Assembly: GCA_038030265.1 (NCBI GenBank)
Contig: CM075940.1
Coordinates: 5,642,001 to 5,706,000, forward strand
DNA: 64,000 bases
Reading direction: 5' to 3'
From: Corythucha ciliata
Taxonomy: Eukaryota; Arthropoda; Insecta; Hemiptera; Tingidae
Below are positions 21,917 to 32,838 of the stretch, in pieces; the first letter of the stretch is position 1, and the number at the start of each line of letters is the position of its first letter. Both the position numbers and the translations under genes were made by a program. The notes under the pieces were generated by a model. It searched no databases. It was given only the letters and a program-made list of their open reading frames with translations, and was not told the origin of the DNA.

Positions 21917-22494
21917 CTAAAAAAAAAAACATTTACAAAATTATGCCCCCAGGAATACTGCACAGATAGGGTGTGGTCGTCGGTAACTCTAGCGTACGCG
22001 ATACCTGACGGCTTCTTAATTGGGGGGGGGGGGGGGGCTCCGGGCAATGGCACTCAAAAAAAGGTTTTTTTTTTTTTTTTTTTTTTTTAACAGTCGTCCG
22101 AAATAACCCACTTTGCTACCTTCTGTGGAAGATGCAACGAGGGTTATTGATTCTGGGCGTGCGATATGAAATCCAACCGTGAGCAATGGGCCCATTGCTC
22201 ACGGTTCTTCCCCCACTTTTTTCAGCGGCTTACAATCTGAAGTATTGGGGCACGAATGGCAATGTTCTCTTCAGTACACTAGAACAGTAATAATTGTAGC
22301 CTGTGCCCCACTGTTTTTTTAAGCTTTATGACAGAATTTGTGTAATAGGATCGTATGTTTTAAATTCATTTGTTTGAAAATAATGAAATATTTTCACGAA
22401 AAATACGCATCTTCCCACTTCCCGTTTCAGGTTTGGTCGTAGGTGTAATAATAGTTTTTGGAAATGACAAAAATTAACGACTGTAGAAAAAATA
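21917..22494. other. Probable FPPS first intron or upstream region
   Basis: Contains a G run (about 22022-22037) next to a T run (about 22063-22088), and a perfect 32-bp palindrome at 22175-22206. No N-terminal FPPS exon could be picked out. Confidence 0.4.
22175..22206. repeat. Perfect 32-bp palindrome
   Basis: 'aaccgtgagcaatggg' is followed directly by its exact reverse complement, with no spacer. Confidence 0.95.
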
Positions 22495-22617
22495 GCGTAC
22501 GATACTCGGTCGTAATGGGCATTTCAGGTTCGGGCAGTTGCCGGCACTCAACTTGCGTCTCGTGCCGGCAAATTCCGCCCTCACCCGAAATAGCCTTCAT
22601 TACGACCTTGTATCGCA
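22495..22617. mobile_element. ~120-bp imperfect foldback hairpin
   Basis: Nested matching arms are 'gcg..gatac' / 'gtatcgc', 'ggtcgtaatg' / 'cattacgacc', 'ttcggg' / 'cccgaa' and 'ttgccggcac' / 'gtgccggcaa', around a ~14-bp loop. It resembles a tiny foldback transposon. The folded transcript would also resemble a microRNA precursor, but nothing shows that it is one. The overlapping ORFs are incidental. Confidence 0.7.
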
Positions 22618-24927
22618 ATATACTATAGTGTGAGTGGGAAATGCTTTCCGGCGTTGAATTAAACCCATGAAACTTCAAAAACGAAAATAGAGCATTAGGG
22701 CTCACAACGACATCGTTGTTGGGGTCACGAGGGCATACATATTTTTACTTCAACGATATGAGATATGGAAGCATGAATTTAAGTAAATGGTTTATACATT
22801 TAAATTTATGTTAAAAGTGCCACCATAAATAGAATGTAAAAAAGATAATCTCATCCTTCTTGAATTGTAAACTCGTTTCTCAGATTATTTTTAACAATTT
22901 AACGAGCTCGAGAGAGGTCAAATCAAACAGTTGGAATAAATCGAATAAAAAACCAGTCCAATGATTACCGAGTAAGTGTTGAGGGGTGCCGGAATCATGA
23001 GATGAAAAATCAAGCAATAAAATTCCCCTGAAAATTACAATTTGAAAACCGTACTGTAACAATTCGAGGTCAAAATGAGTGCAAACAGTCAATGATGAGC
23101 TCCCAAAAACTCGAATTGTCCAGTTGTGGAGCTTGTTCCTGAATTGTAGACCAATTACGCTAATTAACAGCAAAATCGCCGGTGTGATGATGACCGTTTA
23201 AGCGTTGAAGAATAACGGATAGTGCGCTTATGTATGAAAACATAGCGTCAAGGCGAGTTTCTCTTGTAGTTGCCACGCCTTGAACCAAAATTTAGCTACG
23301 ACAGTTGATTTTAAAGATCCTTACCTAAGTTGACGATGTTGAAATGATGACCGTGTTGCACATTGTATCACACGCCGGGCTAAAAACATGTTTTTGCTTT
23401 GTTTAAGCCAAAATTAAGCGAGTACTTCACACCGTAAATTCCAACGTTTGAAGACAAGTAAAAGTTAGGAAGAAGATTCTCAAGCAGTGGTGTGTGTAGG
23501 GGGGGGGGGGTAAACCAGTGTAGATTTACCCACTTTCCACCAAAGGTAGAGTCGAGGAGAAAGACACACAGAACACTAAACGACACATATACATTAGGAA
23601 GACCCCCAACTAGTCAAGTCACTGAAATGATAAGGCAGCCGGAGGACAGAGATAATAAATAGTGTTTGGCGGGAGTGGGCGGTGACGAGGAACTGAGGAA
23701 GTATGCGTACGACTCTGGTGTTCGGAGGTGGCAGAGCAGTGAAGGATGCCGGTTTTGTAACAACAGTATTTGTCGTCAATGCTTGTTTTCACACAATCGA
23801 AGTGAAAATTGTGTCAAATGGAATGACGGAAAAGAAATTTGCTTCACTGACCCATCGTGTACATTTGCTGTGTGACTCTCTAAGCGCGCGTTCTCGTGCC
23901 AAGGAGTTCAGGAAGCGTGCTATACCTAATCATTTTGACAAAGCAGCGCAAATTTTGTTGTTAGAAACAAACCGTGAAATTTAGGGGTCGCCCTAATCTT
24001 CAAAATGAACAATAGCTTCCGAAACTGAGCTTTTCAATGAGTTCAAAATGCTCACCCAGGCTCTCCAGAAAACCATGTGTGTTGTTTAGGGGTGGATGAA
24101 TCATTCATGGGGTGCATTTTGAACGCCATGACAAATTTATAACACCCCGTTCCACAAGCTTTTGTTCATTCCGCAAATTAGAACTTCCTGCAATTTGGTT
24201 TCATTTGACGTTGGTGGCTATATGTATACCAGGGGGCCTTGGCCAGCATTCTCTTTGGAGCCGCTGGGGAATAAACCAGAAATATAATTTTCACGTAATG
24301 ACGTTATACAAAATGTATTCTGAGCCGAGGGGTTGCCTGATTACGACTCGCCAACGAGCACCTTGTTTGTACAGAGAAATTCAGACCGAGGGCTTTAGGG
24401 TGAGAACTCGCCAACGGATGAGAATTTCACTTGCGTGGACAATAAAAAAAAAGAAACACGTTGAGAGCTGAAAGGAACTCTTGGATTTGAGGGTCTGACG
24501 GGCTTCTTATATACTCATCAGATCCCTCCTTTCTCGTTCCAAGTATTTTATTTTAAAAATATAATAGGTAATGCATCGCAATTCGTGAAGTGAAGGTTAT
24601 CTAGTATTGAGTGAAGGCGGCACATGATTATGAGAAGTGAAGGCACGCTGGCACGACACCTGTCCCCGCTAGCTTGCTGCGAGGGTCTGTGTCGCCTTAT
24701 CAACTGCCGATACTGCGGTCACCTCTATTACTGTGTAACGGGGACTCTAGGGTTTGGCCAAAGTCATGTAGTTTTTTTAGTTGTTTGTTTCACTGAAAGA
24801 AAAAAGTGACTCCAAACGTGTATTTGAAATTTGTTTCCCGTCAGAATGCACCACTGGCCCAATTTGGCCGACTAGCACAGTGGAAATCCATGGGACAACT
24901 GATACTTTTTTACACAAAAAACATTAT
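22618..24927. other. No gene recognised
   Basis: Long gene-poor stretch. The overlapping plus-strand frames at 23666-23984 include a cysteine-bearing reading but no known motif, and no splice-linked partner was found. An ~11-base G run is at about 23500-23510. Confidence 0.4.
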
Positions 24928-25013
24928 AATTAGTAAATTAATTAAACTGATATTATCCGGACGACGATGGAAGGGCATAGCCCAACACGATTCGAGTTTC
25001 GAGAAAAAATGGC

Positions 25014-25085
25014 TCTCCCGGCGGGATTTGAACCCGCAACCTCTGGATTACCAGTCCAGCACGCTGCCATTTGCGCCACGGAGAC
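25014..25085 (-). tRNA. tRNA-Thr(GGT)-like, copy 1 (acceptor damaged)
   Basis: The minus strand has a perfect A box (TGGCGCAAATGG) and a good B box (GGTTCAAATCC). The D stem is GCGC/GCGT, the anticodon stem is a perfect CTGGA/TCCAG with loop CTGGTAA (anticodon GGT), and the T stem is GCGGG/CCCGC. An extra G in the 3' acceptor strand breaks acceptor pairing relative to copy 2. Likely a pseudogene or a SINE-like head. Confidence 0.6.
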
Positions 25086-25335
25086 GCCTATGGGAGTCGT
25101 ACTCCGAGGGATAAGCTAAGCCGAACCCCACCTAGGTCCATTGTTTCTCGAAACTCTAGGCGCTTCTCCTGATCGGTAAACCACGCCGAATTTAATCTTA
25201 TCTAGATGTTGTTAGATTGATATAATGAATAAATCTGTCGCCGGCATTTTAATTAGTAAATTAATTAAACTGATATTATCCGGACGACGATGGAAGGGCA
25301 TAGCCCAACACGATTCGAGTTTCGAGAAAAAATGG

Positions 25336-25407
25336 CTCTCCGGCGGGATTTGAACCCGCAACCTCTGGATTACCAGTCCAGCACGCTGCCATTTGCGCCA
25401 CGGAGAC
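25336..25407 (-). tRNA. tRNA-Thr(GGT)-like, copy 2
   Basis: Same arms and A/B boxes as copy 1, with six paired acceptor bases (TCTCCG/CGGAGA). The first pair is G-G and the discriminator/CCA region is irregular, although CCA is present in the DNA. Animals normally read Thr ACC codons with an AGT anticodon, so GGT is unusual and supports a tRNA-derived element over a working gene. A real pol III transcript is still possible because both internal promoter boxes are intact. Confidence 0.6.
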
Positions 25408-25476
25408 GCCTATGGGAGTCGTACTCCGAGGGATAAGCTAAGCCGAACCCCACCTAGGTCCATTGTTTCTCGAAAC

Positions 25477-25859
25477 AACCTAGGTTTCGAAAAACATTAT
25501 ACTTTCAGGGGCGGCCCGGTGCACTGGAAAAATATCGGCCCAATATCCATATAAACAGGGTGGTAGTGCGTACCTGCATGGACGCACAAAAACGACACAT
25601 GCAGATGCATAGCCGAAAATGCTTTAGTTACGAGCTATGAGCATTTTCCTAATTTTTTCTAGTTTCATTACTTTTTACAGTATTCGTCGTGTTCACGGCT
25701 GGTTATAGACAAAATGGATTCGGAAAGAATAAGACAAAAGTCTGTTCCTGAAACCACCAGAAAATGTCGCTTGCGCGTGGCTATTTCAGTCATGTGAAAA
25801 GTGAAAAAGTGTAGATTTTTAAAATAACTGATAAATTTCACATCACTGAGACATAAATT
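25477..25859. other. No gene recognised
   Basis: Sequence between the tRNA-like cassettes and the family C array. No feature could be assigned. Confidence 0.4.
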
Positions 25860-26640
25860 ACACCCTATTCAAGCGCCGGCGCTATTTTGCCGAGAAACTA
25901 TTTTTTTTCACACTTTTTTCAACACTTCTCACTTCAGACCTTCTTCTCAATTTCATCGGTGAATTAGATATTTTTATTTTCCCCCATTCCATGCGCGAAT
26001 AAGCGACGTCTCCATTTTAGCGGCGAATTTGCTATTTTTCTCAATTTTTGCCACAAGTTAGCGATTTTTTCGTAAATTAGCGCTTTTTGCTAATTGGCTA
26101 CAAAGTTGCCTCCGGAAGCCTCGGCTTGCCGTTTTCTCAATTTTCTCAATTAACAAATTTTCTCAATTGAACCCCCAATTAGCCATTTATCCTGATTGTA
26201 ACCACACATTATCGATTTTCCTCATTTTAGCCGCTAAAATTATAGATTTCAGCCATGAATTACAGTTTTTCCCTAATTTTCGTCGCAAATTTTTTTTGAA
26301 TTTGGCTGTGGATTAGCGATTTTTTCATTTTCTGGAAGCCACGAATTTGACGTTTTGTCCGTTTAAATCGCAAAGTAGCGTTTTTCCTCACTTCAGCGCT
26401 TCTCACTTTTATCGGTGAATTAGCCACGGATTAGCGATTTTTCGCGACTTTTGCGGTGAATTAGCGTTTTTTCTGAGTTTTTGCGGTGATTTCGTATTTT
26501 TCTTGATTTTAACCGCTAATGAGCCATTTTTCTCAATTTCATTCATGAATTAGCGCTTTTTCTGTACTTTATCCGCGGAAGCTTTAAGGAAACTTGAGCC
26601 GCGAAGTAGCGCTTTTTCTCACTTCTGTCCGTGAAATTAG
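25860..26640 (+). repeat. Family C degenerate array, plus orientation
   Basis: More than twenty units of ~30 bp, 'gaattagcgatttttctc' followed by 'aattttagccgc', are in plus orientation. Divergence between units is high. Confidence 0.7.
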
Positions 26641-26859
26641 TGGCGTAACGAGATGAGGGCAAGGGGGCCGGATCACCCCGGGCTCCCTATGTGGGCATAA
26701 AAATGTGGACATTAAAGGATCTATGTTCATGTTTTATATTAGGTATGTGAAAAAGATTTTTTGGCATGTAGTTGGAACGCGATATTGGTTCCTTTCGACG
26801 ATTTTCAATCCTTCCGACCCAGGATGGAGTGCTTGCAGGTGATCAGCAAAAAGTGTAGC

Positions 26860-27890
26860 TGAATAACGATTTAGCCCACAAAAGCGCTATTCTGAAGGCT
26901 CAAATTGAGAAATAATATACTCTACTCCTACTAGAATACTCTGCTCGATGAAACATTCATACCGAAATTAAGAAAAAATCGCTGATTCGCGGTGTATAGA
27001 TGCCACTTTATGTCTAAAATGAAGAAAAAACGCTAATTTTCTGTTGGTGAAATTGACACGTGGCCCAGTTTTTGCTCTTCTGCAAGCGCTAAAAGGCAAG
27101 AAAATCCGCTAAGGCTGTAGTCGCGGATAAAAAAGTGAAAAGCCACTAATTCACTGCTAATTTTCGAAAAATGCTAATTCACGACTGAAATTGAGAATAA
27201 TGGCTAATTAGCTGCTAACATTGGGACATACGCTAATCCACGGCAAAAATGGAGAAAAATAACATAATTCGCTAATGAAATTGACAAAACGCGCTACTTA
27301 GCGGCTAAACTTGAAACAATCCGATTTCGCGGATTAATTGAAAAGAATAGATAATTAATTCGCAGAAAAAACGTTCACTCGCGAATTCAAATGAAAAAAA
27401 ATCGGCTAATTCACGGCTATATTAGAGAAAACGCCAATTCACGACTAAAATTTAGTAATTCAACAGAAGACAATAGTCTGTTGCTTCTGAAGGCAACTTA
27501 GGGCCTAATAACCTGAAAAAAAGCGCTAGTCCATAGCTAAAACTTGATAAAAAAATTTAAATGAGGGGCAAAAATAGTTCGTACACCGCTAATTTGCGGC
27601 CAATATTGAGAAAAATCACTAATTAGTTAGCGTGGCTGAAATTAACGAAAAACGCTATACTTGCAGCTCGAAGTGCTAATTCACTGCTGAAAAGGTAAAA
27701 AATCGCTAATTTGCTGCAAAAATCGAGGAAAACATCAATTCATGGCAAAAATTGAGAAAAATCGCTAGCATGGGATAAAAACTCTACTTCGCAGCTAAAA
27801 TTGAGGAAAATCACCTATTTGCGGACAAAGTGTAGAGGTGCGTGAGAGGAAAAGCCCTGTAATTCACGGCTAAAATGGGGGGAAAAAAAC
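26860..27890 (-). repeat. Family C degenerate array, minus orientation
   Basis: Units read 'cgctaattcacggctaaaat' followed by 'tgagaaaa', the reverse complement of the array just upstream. The switch point lies in the ~220-bp unrelated stretch 26641-26860. Confidence 0.7.
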
Positions 27891-28740
27891 TTCAATTTTC
27901 GCCTATTTTATGGTTTTGAATTATTCATAAATCAATGCGCTTCTTAGGTCATTTTTTCTCGTACACCTTCCGTCCCCCTCCTCATTTTGCTAGGCGCGCC
28001 CCTAAGGACACGGCGCCCCTGCGCTGTTGCCTTCTCGCCCCCCCCCCCTTAAAGCCGGCACTGGTTGATCTCAAACCAAGTCGAAGAGAAAAAACTACAC
28101 ACAAAGATCACAATCTGCTTTGCTGAGCCTAAGTCCCCGATCAAGTCCTAACGCCCAGTTCCCTGAAGATTGCAACGAGACCATAAAATCGGTATCGGAG
28201 CAAATATAAGACAGCAAAGTAGGGGAAACATGTATGCATCGGCCAGCGGCACAAACTGCTGCGACAGGCCTTTAGAGTACGTATATTCTGGGTGTACTCA
28301 ATGAGTGAATTTTGAACAAACTGCTAAGCTATACGTTATAAAACAGCCTTGTATCGTCGCCTTGTAGTCGTGGGTTTTCTCATTTGTCTCATTGTACCTA
28401 TGCTATAATAGGCCAGTTCCGGGATTCTGTAGGCTTGCCTTAAGGACCATTACCGAGAAAAATTAATATGTAGTTACCAGTTTTTTCAGGAGGACTGGGG
28501 TCCATCAAAGAGTTGGGGATGGGGGCAGGCACTGGCCCTTCGGGCTCAGCCCGATCGCCCACCCCCTGTATACATTTGTGTATTTGCGTTTTGTTTGAGC
28601 TATTATTTGCGCGAATAGCACTTCTGGAGAGAGAAAGAGAGAGACTACTAACAATATCCTCTTATGTACTCAAATGTACGCTCATTTATTTGAGTTACAG
28701 AAGCCAGATTTGTGGGTTTTCGTATTCGTAGGTATTCATA
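27891..28740. other. No gene recognised
   Basis: Gene-poor sequence with a 9-base C run near 28040 and a short GA-rich patch at 28627-28643. No protein, RNA or transposon signature. Confidence 0.4.
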
Positions 28741-28930
28741 TTTCGTACGAAACTGCCTTTAGGTCGGTAAATAAACGAATTAAATAAATAATTATTATTA
28801 TTGAATCAATCCAATCACATACAATTAATATGCTATTTAATTTCATTTTACGTGGTACTGGTCAACCCGTTTTCGGCCAACAAGACCATTTTCAACGTTG
28901 TTGCTATTTACAAGTTTTAGGCCCCAGTGT
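28741..28930 (-). mobile_element. Short retroelement-like relic with hammerhead-like motif
   Basis: Read on the minus strand, a sequence related to the foldback core (TTGAAAATGG, then GGCCGAAAACGGG, within about 28863-28898) is followed by ~100 bp and an 'aataataataatt' / 'atttatttaa' tail. The same order of motif then AT-rich tail is seen at 50436-50490. This suggests two relics of one non-autonomous family. Confidence 0.35.
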
Positions 28931-29196
28931 TCCTAATTCAACCGATTATACGTTATAAAACTTCTCACCCTTTTTCACCACTAAAATCGGGGGTGAAGTT
29001 AGGCTAAAATGTTTAGAGGGGCTTATAGCCCTAAAGCTCATATCCCCCCCCCCCTTGTATATCAGTGCCTACACATGAAACATTAATTTTTAATTTTTTC
29101 TATTCTTGAAAATTCACCGACAATTATTCCTTCAATAACAAAATTTTTCATATAAAATCTTTATACTACATTTCAAACCCCTTCTTACTGTCCATA

Positions 29197-29520
29197 GGGG
29201 CAACTGGCGTAGTCGGAGGCGGCCTCACTCATAACGCCACCACGGACAAGGGCAATGGCGAAAATTTGTGGAAACAGTCTTAAAATATCCCTTGGAGGTT
29301 ACAGAACATTGGAAAACTATCCTCCAGCGTTGACATTTTTTCGTTGATGAATAAGCTGGGGGCAACTGGCCGTGGTCGTAGGCAGCCCCACTCATAACTC
29401 CGTCACGGACAAGGTCAATTGCGAAAAACTGCGGAAAAAGTTTCAAAATATCCCTGAGAGGTTACAGAAAAGGGGAAAATTATCCTCCTGCGTCGAAATT
29501 TCTTCGTTATTGAATAGGCT
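29197..29520 (+). repeat. 162-bp tandem duplication
   Basis: 'ggggcaactggc' starts at 29197 and 29359. Both units continue with 'cactcataac', 'cacggacaagg.caat', 'ggttacagaa' and 'tcgttgatgaata' or 'tcgttattgaata'. Divergence is moderate, and the ORFs here are incidental. Confidence 0.75.
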
Positions 29521-30084
29521 GAGCAAAGGGGTAGGGGGCATTGCGCTTGGTGCGCATTTGAGAATTTAGCGAAGAGAACCTGCTTACGTCGATGATTAGA
29601 ATCAGCAGATTTAACCTGATGTGACCAGCATAAAACTAAACTAAACTATTTTTTATAGGGATTTCGTGTTCACCCACCTTATTGGAGTCCCTCTCATCAA
29701 CTATGAGTCCCCCTCCTATATCCACCATCGCATGCCTTCTTTTGGCATGGTCATTCATGATTCTCGAACCACCACGTGGATTGCCACACTAGGCCAAGGA
29801 ACAAGAAAATTGTGGACTCAGTTCTGTCTTTTTACCGTTCAGTTAACTTGACTGAGAAACGTGAATTGGTAGCCTGGGCTGGGCCGTTACGAAACATTTT
29901 CCAGGGAGGGGCAAGATCCTCCCACGTTCAGTTCACCACCACCAAAGCAAAATTACACACCTAAGCCGTAAGCGTGACCGTGACAAAATAACTGTAACCG
30001 CGGTGACGAAACGGGATGATTCCTGAGTCACCTATTCTTCCGGTTTAAACGGTCCACGTTACGGCGATGGATAGAATCTGCAGA
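29521..30084. other. No gene recognised
   Basis: Contains a segment near 29583-29610 (agaatcagcagattt) that partly repeats near 30060-30090 (agaatctgcagatt). Otherwise featureless. Confidence 0.35.
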
Positions 30085-30375
30085 TTGCATCCCTTTCAAC
30101 CCCAATTTTCCACTTGAAGAAATAAAATTTACAAGTTTGGCTCTTTCGAAATCAAAATTTACGAAACCAATCTCACGGGTTTTGTCTCCGTGAAAAAAAA
30201 AAATTTACGGGGCCGACCCTTTAAAAAAGCAAATTCGCACTTTCGAAGTCAAAATGGTTCACCGATTTGGCCCCCACAGAGCCCAATTTCAAGGTTTTGA
30301 CTAAATTAATTACCAAATTTCACCTCTGTAGCCTTGTACGGGTCTTTGTAAAAACAAATTTGGCGGATCTGGCCA
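30085..30375 (+). repeat. Family B array
   Basis: Units like 'aaatttacaagtttggctc' with 'tttcgaaatc' or 'aaaaagc' repeat at ~40 bp. More diverged than the array at 9255. Confidence 0.5.
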
Positions 30376-30529
30376 GAGGCACAAGTAGCAAAATATTGAG
30401 GGTAGGTGAGTGGGTGGTGGGTGAGAGTTAATTTTACCACCTGGCAGCAACAGTTTTACCACTTGCCGGCCTTAGACATAGCCCCGGGCGAATCTTTCAC
30501 CAACGCCTCCGTGAAGTGGCCCTCAGGAA

Positions 30530-31410
30530 CCGCGAATTAGCGTTTTTTTCCATGTTCCATCGGTTAATTAGTGATTTGCCTCCATTTTAGACGTGAATTA
30601 GCGAATTATCTTCATTTCAGCCGTGAATTAGCTATTTTTCTTCTAATGAATTCGTGTTTTTCCTGATTTGAGCCATTAATGAGCGGTTTTACGCGTGAAT
30701 TAGCGGCATATTTTCTAATTTTAGCCACGAAGTTGTCTCCGGAAACCACTACTTACTCGATTTATTTCTGTAAAATAGCAAATGTTTTCAATTTAACCCT
30801 ATAAATAGTTATTTTTCTTTATTTCAGCCGAGAATTAGCGTTTCACCTAATTTTAGCCTCCTAGCGAGCCCTAAATGAAAGCTTTGTTTCCCAATTTTCG
30901 CTGCGAATAAATTTCTGAATTTTATCCGCAAATTAGCGCATTATCCTCATTTAGCCACGGATTGGCGATTTTTTTTGCCATTTTAGCGATTTTTCACCAT
31001 TTTAGCCGTGGATTTGCAATTTATCTGAATTCGTGTTCGTCCTGATTTCTCAATTTTCTGTGAATTAGCAAATTTTCTGAAATTAACCCCCTACTAGCCA
31101 TTTTTCTTTATTTTAGTCGCAAATTAGCGTTTTTTCTCATTTTAGCCGCTAGTTATGGATTTTTCTACGTTTCATCAACGAATTAAAGTTCCCGCAATGT
31201 TCACCGAGAATTACATAACGCTTTTTTCTGAAATTTGTCCGCGGATTAGCGATTTTTTTCACTTTCTGGCACGACGTTACCTTCAGAAGCTGCGAATTGA
31301 CGCTTTCTCAATTTAATTCGCGAATTAGCGTTTTCCTTACTTCAGCGCTTCCATCAATTTTATATGGATGAATTAGCAATTTTTATCCATTTTAGCCGCG
31401 AATTTGCTAA
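30530..31410 (+). repeat. Family C degenerate array, plus orientation
   Basis: Repeats of 'gaattagcgatttttc' and 'cattttagccgcgaatt' about every 30-40 bp. Preceded by 'aacgcctccgtgaagtggcc', which is also found in diverged form before the array at 49590, so the two share a leader. Confidence 0.65.
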
Positions 31411-31849
31411 AAATTGCGTGAAAATTGTAAGACGTAATGTTTCCACCCCATGTTATCCACTTAAAAAGCGATTTCACCACCCGAAAGTACAATTCTGAGC
31501 GAGTTTTCTGGAAGTCATTCACCGAATTTTTGGGGGTGTGACACCCCCCAAAACCCCCTCAATTTGTGCCCCTGGATCTGGCTCGTTGGGACTCGCATAG
31601 CGTTTTCTATTTGCAAGAAGTTCTGCTCCATTAACAGTTTTAGTTTAGAAAGGACGGGTGGAAATTATCCGCTCTGAAACAGATTTATATGCAAAAGGAA
31701 AACTCTATCCATTTCGAGAGGTTGCCTCCCTACAAAAGCCCACTACACAGTACTTCGGAATTATTTTTTTCCCCCAAAGTATTGATTTCTATCACGTTGG
31801 TTCATTTAAACACATTTAAAGGACCCACTCAGAAGGAAATGTGTGAGAG

Positions 31850-32282
31850 TCAGAGTATTCAAAAACAAAATTTTGCAGGTCTGTCCCATTCAAAAATAAA
31901 TTTTGTGGAGTTGGCTTGTTCAAGCCCAATGTTCTCCGGCGATGACCCGCACTAAACAACAATTTCGTCCGCATTCCGCTGTTTTGAAAAACAAATGTGG
32001 CCCAAAAAGCAATTTCAGGGGTTCGCTTTTTTCAAAAACAAAATCTTGCAGGGTTCCCACATTCAAAACCATTTTTGAGAAGCTCTGTTGTCCAAAAAAA
32101 CAATTTCACGGGTTTCACTGCATTAAAAAACTAAAATTTCGCACTGGTGACAAAAGCAATATGGGAATTCAGCACGTTCTTAAACCAACTTCGCGGGACA
32201 GGCGCCATGAAAAAACAAAATTTTATGGGGCTGGCCAAGTGGCTACATGAAAAACAGAATTTTTGTCTCGTTCTTGTGGTTT
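31850..32282 (+). repeat. Family B array
   Basis: Units 'aattttgcaggtctgtccc', 'attcaaaa' and 'caatttcacgggtttcac' repeat at ~40 bp. The array abuts the reverse-transcriptase fragment. Confidence 0.55.
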
Positions 32283-32838
32283 TCATGTCACGAACAGAGT
32301 CAAGTCATCTGCGTAAAGGGAATATTTGATGTCCGGTATTTGGTGTCCGTGGTGGCCGGAGACGTCATTTATGGTTATTAGAAAGAGAGTTATAGTGCTG
32401 AGAACAGACCCCTGAAGTATTCCATTTCGTTGTTTTCTAGCTTCTGACGTTATGCCACCTATCCGAACACGAATTCTTCTATTACTCATAAAGTTCTGGA
32501 TCACTCGAAACATTTGACCGCCTATCTTCCATTTTGATAGGTGATTCAAAACAGTGAATGGTCGGATATTGTCATTCTCATTTTCAATGCCGAAAAAATA
32601 GCTGTGACATGCTTGCGTTCAAGGAAAGCATTCTGAATGTATGTTTCAGTAGAAACTTACTGACAACAACTGTTAACAAGGGTTTCATTCACTTTCCCCA
32701 AACAGGATGTTAACGAAATGGGATGATAATTGCAACACAGTTGAGGGTTTTTCCCCTGTTTGAGAATAGGAATGGTATGGGCTTCTCGCCATTCATCAGG
32801 GTAGTCGCCATTCTCCCCCAGCCTATTATAGCGCAATA
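32283..32838 (-). pseudogene. Reverse-transcriptase fragment of a Jockey-like LINE
   Basis: On the minus strand, 32838-32700 reads NGDYPDEWREAHTIPILKQG and then PISLTSC, the N-terminal RT motifs of Jockey-type elements. After a frame break, 32549-32283 reads GILQGSVLSTITLFLITIND and then YADD, the catalytic motif. The pieces are not in one frame, no endonuclease or RNase H flanks them, and the fragment stops right after YADD. It is therefore a dead partial copy. It overlaps neither the LINE at 4636 nor its preserved domains, so identity with that element cannot be judged. Confidence 0.88.

Larger units (their letters stand above)
24928..25476. repeat. Two near-identical direct copies of a ~227-bp tRNA-containing unit
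   Basis: Copy 1 spans 24928-25154 and copy 2 spans 25251-25476, offset by 322-323 bp. They differ by one C in the tRNA acceptor region and little else. Within each unit the tRNA-like sequence is flanked by inverted arms: 'gagtttcgagaaa...atgg' on the left and 'ccat..tttctcgaaac' on the right. The unit therefore looks like a small mobile or amplified cassette rather than a plain tRNA gene. Confidence 0.9.

Noticed and set aside
21775..22053. Longer N-terminal reading of FPPS through MPLPGAPPPPPIKK
   Set aside because: The frame passes through a G run and a typical intron-like polypyrimidine tract with an AG at 21917. Family conservation starts only at the exon beginning 21916.
23666..23984. 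Cysteine-rich and basic overlapping frames
   Set aside because: Two frames overlap with no signal peptide, no motif and no splice partner.
24806..25114. 102-residue plus-strand ORF
   Set aside because: It runs through the tRNA-like cassette in antisense and is incidental.
25860..27890. CRISPR-like array
   Set aside because: Repeats are degenerate and contiguous with no unique spacers of fixed length, in a eukaryotic genome; they are satellite-like.
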